Below, in pieces: positions 15,339 to 21,365 of a stretch of 21,365 bases of DNA. The position numbers and the translations under genes are program-made. The DNA is taken from NCBI GenBank assembly GCA_001766655.1, contig MJCC01000014.1, positions 414,120 through 435,484 of the forward strand, given 5' to 3'. The number at the start of each line of letters is the position of its first letter. Position 1 is the first letter of the stretch. This stretch comes from Phytomonas francai (taxonomy: Eukaryota; Euglenozoa; Kinetoplastea; Trypanosomatida; Trypanosomatidae). The notes below the pieces were generated by a model, which saw only the letters and a program-made list of their open reading frames with translations, did not search any database and was not told the DNA's origin.

Positions 15339-15434
15339 TTAAAAGATCCTTTCCCCAGTTTCACTGGGCCTACTCCTTGTGGTGGAAGACGCAGATGGTT
15401 GTTCTCTATCAAGAGTGGCCGTTATGTTGAGCAT
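15339..15434 (-). other. Upstream ORF before the small hypothetical gene
   Basis: An ATG at 15434 opens a 31-codon frame ending in TAA at 15341-15339. It is out of frame with the 240-residue ORF and ends 29 nt before that ORF's ATG. It may be a leader uORF, or a sign that the hypothetical gene carries a frameshift at its 5' end. Confidence 0.3.
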
Positions 15435-15496
15435 CCCCTAGAGGTGCCCTCTTTCTCTATATGCTCTCCACAAAGCCTTGAAATACGTCTACAGGG

Positions 15497-15544
15497 CTCG
15501 AAAACCAACCAGCCAATATGTATGCAAAAATGGGAAAGAAAATT
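15497..15544 (-). promoter_or_regulatory. Pyrimidine-rich tract plus AG upstream of the hypothetical gene
   Basis: On the minus strand TTTTCTTTCCCATTTTTGC is followed, with no intervening AG, by TTTTCGAG at 15498-15497. The layout matches the tracts upstream of the kinase, HAP2 and WD40 genes. Confidence 0.33.
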
Positions 15545-16233
15545 CTACAGAACATTTTGAAGAAGACTTAAAAATAGCGGAAAAAGGAATCTTTTATCGG
15601 ACATTTACAAGATTAAAAGGTAGAAATGCATTCAAGTGGCTCTAAAGAGAGGTGGGAATCATCTCAGCTGATATTGCAGCTTTAATTTCTTATTTAATAT
15701 AAAGATTATATATTTATTTAACCTATTTCATCAAAAAATCTGTGATGCGCTTTGGATATCTGAATGCCTTCTCATTTTTTAACAAATAAAAAATATTAAA
15801 GTATTCTGTAGCAGTAATTCTGAATTTAATAAATATGCATCTTTAAAAAGTATATTATTATTTATCCTTTAGTAAAGTAATTGATTCTAATTTAAAAGAT
15901 AATGATATTATTTAAAAGGAATAGAAATCAGAGGAAATCATAGTTAAAAATAGGGTAGGAAAAGTGATTATATTAGTTCTATTAATAATAGCTCATCGCA
16001 TATAGGAACCCTTTTGGGGAAGCCCGAATGTGGACATAATACAACTCTGTATTCTGTTGGACGCAACGCTCATGTCGATAGGCGACAAAAGCAAGCCGTT
16101 TCATCTGAAGGATGCTGATAAGCGCTGTTCATGGAATAGAAAAGTGCAAATTCCATAGAATGTAATCTGTGTTTGGTCAAGAATTTTAGTGTCATTCTTG
16201 TAGTTTTAGTATGTGATTCTGAGTCTAGGTGTT

Positions 16234-18123
16234 TTAGCGGGAGAGGTAAGGGTTAGTTCTGGGTTCGCTGCAAGAGCTGCAGAGGCAGCTGCATAACAAA
16301 ACTGTAAGAAAAAACAGAACAATGCAGTTAAGCACGATTTCGAAAGTCCCACCAAATATTCCCTTTACCTTACCGATGATGGTCCCCCAAAGTGTGCATA
16401 AAGGCTTCAGGATGCCAACGCTGTCGCAATCACGATGCGCAGAGGCAGGCCGGGTGCCCTCCCTGCCTGATCCATTATCGTCCTCTAGCATCGCTTCGTC
16501 TCGGTTTATTTCCTTCGTCTTAAATTCAATTATCTTTTGACCTTCCACATGGCCTTCAGAATTTTTTAGTGTGACCTTGCAGGTGCTTCTCTTTGTCTTG
16601 CTGACATTTTGGACGTATAATTTGAAGTAAAGCTCTCGAATCTCCGAAGGGCTCAGAGAAATAACTTGTGCAGGGATAGGGAAGATATCTTGAGCACACT
16701 CCACGGATACCGCGAAGCGGGAAGCAATCGTGCCAGTGTTCTTCACTTTTACCACAAGCTCGGCGTCCTTACTGTTGGATACCACTTCTTCTTGCGTCAC
16801 AATAGCACTCAAGATGGTGCCTGAGGCGACCGATATAATGTAGCGGAGGTCATCCGCACTAAGCGTTAAGGTAATCATGGTTGAGGGGGGGGAAGTGACG
16901 GTGTAGGTCAGATAGGGCATTATCTTCGAGGTCTCGTTATTTTTAATATACTCCATCAAGAAATCTCCCAACGAGAGGGCCATGTATTCGCCTTTCTTCC
17001 CTGAGGCAATAGCCTTCAAGTCCATTGCGCGGTAGTCATCGAGCTGATTGCTGAGACAGGAGCCAACAGCCTTGCGACACGCGTCGGGCTGCGTTGCAAA
17101 GGCCTCATACTCCACCCCAACCTTGTCACAGGCGCGACCGTCCAGCGTGACGAGTGATTTATCCAGAATCATCCATTCAGCCTCTTCTCTGTAAACACGT
17201 TCCCCATCTCCTCCCGCCAGCGGGGCAAAAAACATGCTCTGAGTAGGATTTAAGGGCTCGGTGTCAGGTAATAGATCTCCCACCACTATCGCAATGGCGC
17301 CGAATTCCTCGGAATTGGCAACGGGGTTTTCGGGGGTCAGCAATAGGCTGCTCTCTATCTTGTTCGGCAAAGAACCTTTAACAAGGGTTGTGGATACGTA
17401 GGGTTTACTCAAAGTAACCTTTATTGTATAATCGGTCAGATGCGGGCCAATAGTATAGCCATCATACCAAATCTCACCTCGGCGTAGGCATGATGCAGTC
17501 GTGAATTGGCCAAAAATATCGCAGCTGCGTTGGGATCGAGCATTACTCGAACACATACCCAGGGTTTGGCAAGCGTCGCAGTTGCAACAAAACCCTTGCG
17601 AGTAGCGAATGGGTTTGCCCTTTTGTTCAAGAAGTCCACACGTCGCGGCTTTATCAAAGTTGTCATTGCAAGGGGATAATAAACTGCCACCGATTACTTC
17701 TTCATAGGGCTTCGCATTGAAGGGCTTTACATAAAACAGAGGATAACGATAGTACACAGGAGTGCGACTGACAGTAATCTTGATAGGATAGAAGGCTACC
17801 TGCTTAGGATGTTTTTGCGTCTCATCGGTTGCAAACCTCACAAAATCCACTCGCTCCACACCTTCTAACTGATTTGCATCGATGGACAGAGCTACCACCA
17901 ACTTTTTCGTGCAATTCAGCGGAGTCTTTCCGTCATTGGTGCAATATTGGATATTAGAGGATGCAATAAAGGTGGCTCCCACAAAGAATGATTGTATTAC
18001 CAGAGAGCTCAACAGGAAAATGAAGCAGATAAAAAAAAAATAAAGTGAAATAGTTCTGAAGTTGATGCGCAGCGGTATGGGCGTAAAGTGAATCCTCCAT
18101 CTCATGTTTCGAAAGTCTCTCAT
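16234..18123 (-). CDS. HAP2: HAP2/GCS1 gamete membrane fusion protein
   Basis: This is a 629-residue type I-like membrane protein ending in TAA. A hydrophobic signal segment lies at about 25-50 (SLYFFFICFIFLL) behind a basic 24-residue leader. The HAP2-GCS1 ectodomain follows. Its conserved Cys-rich core at about 177-237 includes QGFCCNCDAC, a further CDIFG segment, and SCLRRGEIWYDGY before DYTIKVTL. The Cys-rich stretch before it (about 146-180) is where family members carry the membrane-inserting loops. Residues 430-535 look like the Ig-like domain III. A C-terminal transmembrane helix at about 594-611 is followed by a short tail with a Cys cluster (CSCLCSSC) that could be palmitoylated. 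In the family this class II-type fusogen acts on one gamete's surface to merge plasma membranes after adhesion. Expression is expected to be restricted to sexual stages. M7 is an alternative start. Confidence 0.93.
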   Translation of the reverse strand: MRDFRNMRWRIHFTPIPLRINFRTISLYFFFICFIFLLSSLVIQSFFVGATFIASSNIQYCTNDGKTPLNCTKKLVVALSIDANQLEGVERVDFVRFATDETQKHPKQVAFYPIKITVSRTPVYYRYPLFYVKPFNAKPYEEVIGGSLLSPCNDNFDKAATCGLLEQKGKPIRYSQGFCCNCDACQTLGMCSSNARSQRSCDIFGQFTTASCLRRGEIWYDGYTIGPHLTDYTIKVTLSKPYVSTTLVKGSLPNKIESSLLLTPENPVANSEEFGAIAIVVGDLLPDTEPLNPTQSMFFAPLAGGDGERVYREEAEWMILDKSLVTLDGRACDKVGVEYEAFATQPDACRKAVGSCLSNQLDDYRAMDLKAIASGKKGEYMALSLGDFLMEYIKNNETSKIMPYLTYTVTSPPSTMITLTLSADDLRYIISVASGTILSAIVTQEEVVSNSKDAELVVKVKNTGTIASRFAVSVECAQDIFPIPAQVISLSPSEIRELYFKLYVQNVSKTKRSTCKVTLKNSEGHVEGQKIIEFKTKEINRDEAMLEDDNGSGREGTRPASAHRDCDSVGILKPLCTLWGTIIGKVKGIFGGTFEIVLNCIVLFFLTVLLCSCLCSSCSEPRTNPYLSR

Positions 18124-19934
18124 TAGATAATGTAAGAGGGAAACAAAAAGGATTAACAGTGTTGCTGCGCTCTTGGTTTGGCCACTTAACTCTGAAAGTA
18201 ATATTTTTATCCTTGAGCAAATCTAAGGATTATACTTGTATTCTGACTTAGGTTGATAGAAGAAGCCAAAGGCCTACAGCAAGTAAGAATAATACTTATA
18301 TTAAAAATAATGCCACTGGATTGAGAAGAAGAGGGAAAGAAAAGCGTAAGTCCGTAGTCTACATCCTATGGAGACATGATCGTTAAGAAACTCCCACGCT
18401 TGCGTTACCAGCATCTCGCCTTGCTTCGTTACAGTTTAATACGTGCTTAGACGCTGGCTCCAAATCGGAGACAATTCATTCGACTTGATAGTTTGTTGGG
18501 AAAAGAGATTGATTTCTTAAACAGAAAAAGATAACATTTCTTTACAAAGGAGCACAGGGTTGGCGGGTGAAAGAAAAGTAAGAAAATTCCTTCTTCTCTA
18601 CTCGTTAGTTATGGAATGCACAATGGAAGAGGAAGAGACCATTTTAGATTCACCAAGGCGTTAGATTCTATCGATTGGTTTAACAAATGCCTCGAACCAC
18701 CGGTTATAAAGGATTGTTAGCTAGCATCACGGATCTCCCCATTGTGGCATGGCATTACCTCAACTTCAAGACTAGAAGCCCTAATGATTAAGTACACGAA
18801 TCGTCGTTGCTAAACCACTACTAACACGCTATTTTTTTAAGCTTTTTTGAAGATTTTCAAGCGTCCGCCAGAGGTCTGACTTGTCCTGGTGTTATCATAC
18901 GCAGCCGCCTAGTAGCAATGTAGAGCATGGACTGCCCATAACACTCATTCCCACTGTACGCGCAGGGCTCCGTAAATGTGCTAAGTTTAATAAATTGCTG
19001 TACTATCCCTATAGGGGAAAGTTGCAACAGTATCTAATATGGCGCAGCCCTCAAGAGATTTAAGAAAGCTATTTCGACGTCTGGTGGTAAAGCTCTCAGA
19101 TGTAAAAACACTGTATTTTATGTTTTATCACTTCTTAGGATTCACACTGTTTTTTGATGAGTTGATGTGAAACCCTAGGCAGAGTTTAATTAAAAAGAAA
19201 GAGGAAATATCATAACACATAGAGAGCTCCAAGACTAAATCCGATATAGTGATACGAATTGAATACAGCCTCTATGAGAAACCCGATTCCAAAAGAAAGA
19301 ACTGGTGGCTACCAAGGCGTATCTTTTCCCAAGGTATTAAAACATACATACATTTCGCTGTGGTAGGTGCGCTGTTTACTAGTGCTCGATTCTGGTGAGA
19401 CATAAGAAGAAAACAGACTCGGCTGCTTGTTTTCTACGAGATACGTGTGGAGGGATATAGTGAAGGTGATTTTAAAGCTGCTAGTATATTATTTATTTAT
19501 TTTACATGGATACATTAAGAATGTATTTGCATAGTACGAATAATTTCAGGAAGTACACGGACTCAGAAACATAAATATATTTTCTCTCTAACATACGAGT
19601 AGCGTATCTAAAGTTTTACATGAAAAAAAAATGCTTTTGATCCATTTACAATTTTACGTTCAAAAGTCAAGTGACAATGCTCCAATATATAAGAGCTTGC
19701 TAATTTCACCATTTTATACGCTATCTTGAATGAAGCGGCACATCTTTTCAAGGTAACCTTGTACTTAATGCTTCAGATTCGGTTAATTATTTCAGTATCT
19801 TCAGGTATACTTCCTAATAGTACCACTTATTTAGTTCTGATTGGCATAAAATCCAAAAACAGCGACTCAATAATTTATGAAAAGACTATTATATAGAGAT
19901 TGTTAAAGCTTTCCAACCGATCTTCGTGCTCACC
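18124..19934. other. 1.8 kb gene-free spacer
   Basis: This is the longest non-coding stretch in the window. It is AT-rich, with moderate GC only in 18360-18480 and 18680-18980. No minus-strand ORF of note exists, and the only plus-strand ORF (about 60 codons at 18881-19063) has no recognisable content. No tRNA cloverleaf or snRNA could be made out. It should contain the STPG gene 3' UTR and the HAP2 5' UTR. Confidence 0.6.
18316..18345 (-). promoter_or_regulatory. Pyrimidine tract plus CAG, candidate splice-acceptor for HAP2
   Basis: On the minus strand CTTTTCTTTCCCTCTTCTTC continues to TCAATCCAG, with the AG at 18317-18316, about 195 nt upstream of the HAP2 ATG. It is the best acceptor-like sequence in the window. 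A second tract lies near 18273-18250. Confidence 0.45.
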
Positions 19935-21365
19935 TTACTGTACAGTTTTGTTATTAGTTTGAGTTGAATCAAAATAAAACGCGTACTCGTTTGGGTATAT
20001 GCAGTTAGTATTGGTGGTTTCGTCTCGTTGCTTGCATACCTGATATAACGCTCGCGCAGGATATCGTTTACCGAAGCTCTTAGCATAAAGCCTGTGCGCT
20101 ACGTCACCTGCGATACTTTGGCTAAACAAGGTTGTGTCGTTATAGTTCGCCCCTACGCCAGGATAGGAGGCGGCCTCCGTGATGGCTCCCGGCGGCATTC
20201 CATTCCGTATGTGGAAGTCCCCCTTGTAGAACGTCGTTACGTTGGGCTTAGGGCAGATGAACGAGCTGTCCGGGTAGTAGTGGCCGGGCCCCGGCGAGGG
20301 GTTCTTTCGCTTCCCCGTAAGGCTCACCCCGTTCGCATCGCACTGCTGCGCCGCGGCGAGCTCACCGTGGGCTACCCCCGCACTCGCATGAGGGCTTCCG
20401 CTCAGTATGGCACTTAGGGGTCGTCGGTGGACAGCGTCGAACTTGGGATCATAGCTCCCAGGCCCTGGGACGGAGTCCTTTATGTTACAATCTAATGTTT
20501 TTTTACCTTTCGCATTGCCCTTCGACGCATTCTGTTTCTGGATAGAGTCTGAGTGCTCTGTACTATAAGGGCGAGATGCAAAGCGTCCACCAGACGGTAG
20601 CATCCGCGCGTATTGTTCCGATAGATGAAATGACTCAATTTTTTGTATGCCAGAACGTGTGGCATCTGTGGATTTATCATATTTGTCTACGTGAACTTTA
20701 TTACTGGAATTGTAGCCGTCTGCCCAGTTCCGACCCAACATTTTTACACCTTTGCGGCAGTCGTGATCGAAGTCTGAGGGAAGGACGATACGATAGGGTT
20801 GTGGCCCCGCTGCACGTCCGTTATCGCTACCAACGCTACTCCCACTTTTCCGTGGATCAGCCCTGTGTGGAGATACGCTTGGAATATTGAGTGGTCGAAA
20901 GGCTACTGGTGTGTGTGTTTTGCGTGTATCAAGAAAGTCTGCACCTTGAGCTACGTTATACGCCCCCGGCCCCGGCATCCTGCTGCTGCGATGTTCCTCT
21001 GGCGAGGAATCTGGGCGACTGCCAAACGTGCACACGCCTGTCCACTTCTGGTGGGCTAAAATTTTCTTCTCCAGGCGGTGAGAGATGGTAGTAGGGTCCC
21101 CATACGCGCCAGGTCCAGACCCGCTCATCTGAGCAGAATCCTCCTTCCATCGGGCACTGCCAGGACGAGGGTCGGTACGGTCAAGTATGCTTATTGCCCT
21201 CGCACTAGATGTGGGAGTTACATTGTACGTACCAGGTCCCGGAATAAGTTTTTTTTCTCGTTCTTCGTGTGTCTCGTAACGACCGCCAAAGGTTCCCTTC
21301 AATGACTTTTTTACCGATGAGCTGTCAAAGCAGCTGGGTAGAGTGTAAGCGCCTAGGCATACATT
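19935..21365 (-). CDS. Sperm-tail PG-rich repeat (SHIPPO/STPG-type) protein, N-terminus beyond right edge
   Basis: The frame is open from the right edge to TAA at 19935-19937: 476 visible codons with no initiator in the first 21. The first residues (LGAYTLPS) already belong to a repeat, so the true start lies outside. PG-rich motifs occur at IPGPGTYNV, GSGPGAYGD, MPGPGAYNV, VPGPGSYDP and SPGPGHYYP, with a degenerate YPGVGANYND near the C-terminus. They are spaced by 40-170 residues, often followed by F-G or R-P elements typical of the family. STPG/SHIPPO proteins are generally found in or on axonemal microtubules, so a flagellar structural role is likely but inferred. The long low-complexity middle (about residues 150-300) is Ser, Asp and Lys-rich. 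Confidence 0.88.
   Translation of the reverse strand, partial: NVCLGAYTLPSCFDSSSVKKSLKGTFGGRYETHEEREKKLIPGPGTYNVTPTSSARAISILDRTDPRPGSARWKEDSAQMSGSGPGAYGDPTTISHRLEKKILAHQKWTGVCTFGSRPDSSPEEHRSSRMPGPGAYNVAQGADFLDTRKTHTPVAFRPLNIPSVSPHRADPRKSGSSVGSDNGRAAGPQPYRIVLPSDFDHDCRKGVKMLGRNWADGYNSSNKVHVDKYDKSTDATRSGIQKIESFHLSEQYARMLPSGGRFASRPYSTEHSDSIQKQNASKGNAKGKKTLDCNIKDSVPGPGSYDPKFDAVHRRPLSAILSGSPHASAGVAHGELAAAQQCDANGVSLTGKRKNPSPGPGHYYPDSSFICPKPNVTTFYKGDFHIRNGMPPGAITEAASYPGVGANYNDTTLFSQSIAGDVAHRLYAKSFGKRYPARALYQVCKQRDETTNTNCIYPNEYAFYFDSTQTNNKTVQ

Larger units (their letters stand above)
15311..16233. other. Very AT-rich spacer between HAP2 and the hypothetical gene
   Basis: The stretch 15660-16000 is dominated by A/T with runs of TTTA and AAAT and has no ORF. 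The part at 16000-16233 is more mixed and is likely HAP2 3' UTR. I see no tRNA or repeat array. Confidence 0.65.

Noticed and set aside
15660..16000. Possible replication origin or centromere-like AT block
   Set aside because: It is only AT-rich, without repeats or a defined motif, and similar spacers occur throughout the window.
18670..18760. Possible tRNA suggested by GGTTCGA on the minus strand
   Set aside because: The B-box-like motif continues GGCA instead of the needed CC, and no A box or cloverleaf stems fit around it.

Overview
The window reads as nuclear DNA of a flagellated, sexually competent protist. Every convincing gene lies on the minus strand. The genes are long and carry no visible introns. 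They are separated by AT-rich spacers of about 0.5-1.8 kb, while the coding regions are GC-rich. Four of the six genes have a pyrimidine-rich tract followed by an AG about 100-200 nt upstream of the start codon, which resembles trans-splicing signals. Together these features favour a kinetoplastid or other euglenozoan with directional gene clusters. That assignment is an inference. An intron-poor alveolate cannot be excluded from sequence alone.

Layout in transcription order, from the right edge leftwards: (1) a 5'-truncated sperm-tail PG-rich repeat (SHIPPO/STPG-type) protein, 21365-19935. (2) A 1.8 kb gene-free spacer. (3) A HAP2/GCS1 gamete fusogen, 18123-16234. (4) An AT-rich spacer, then a small unrecognised ORF, 15310-14588. 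(5) A 1310-residue SNF1/CAMK-like protein kinase with EF-hand-like modules and a catalytic domain split by a very large insertion, 13996-10064. (6) A 996-residue phosphatidylinositol phosphate kinase with type I-like activation-loop residues, 9487-6497. (7) A giant EF-hand plus WD40-repeat protein resembling the ciliary WDR49/WDR64 family. Its frame is open from the ATG at 6029 to the left edge, giving at least 2009 residues with the C-terminus outside the window. It is easy to miss because it has no stop codon inside the window.

The set shares a theme: two likely axonemal/flagellar proteins (WDR49-like and STPG), the gamete membrane fusogen, a PIP2-producing lipid kinase and a protein kinase with EF-hand-like modules. 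This suggests flagellar, calcium and sexual-stage biology sharing one transcriptional unit. Physical clustering does not prove functional coupling, and in genomes with polycistronic transcription, neighbours are often unrelated.

No mobile element, CRISPR array, rRNA or convincing tRNA was seen. The most unusual items are the split kinase with its interrupted EF-hand, the giant EF-hand/WD40 protein, and the recurrent short upstream ORFs that overlap the main start codons.
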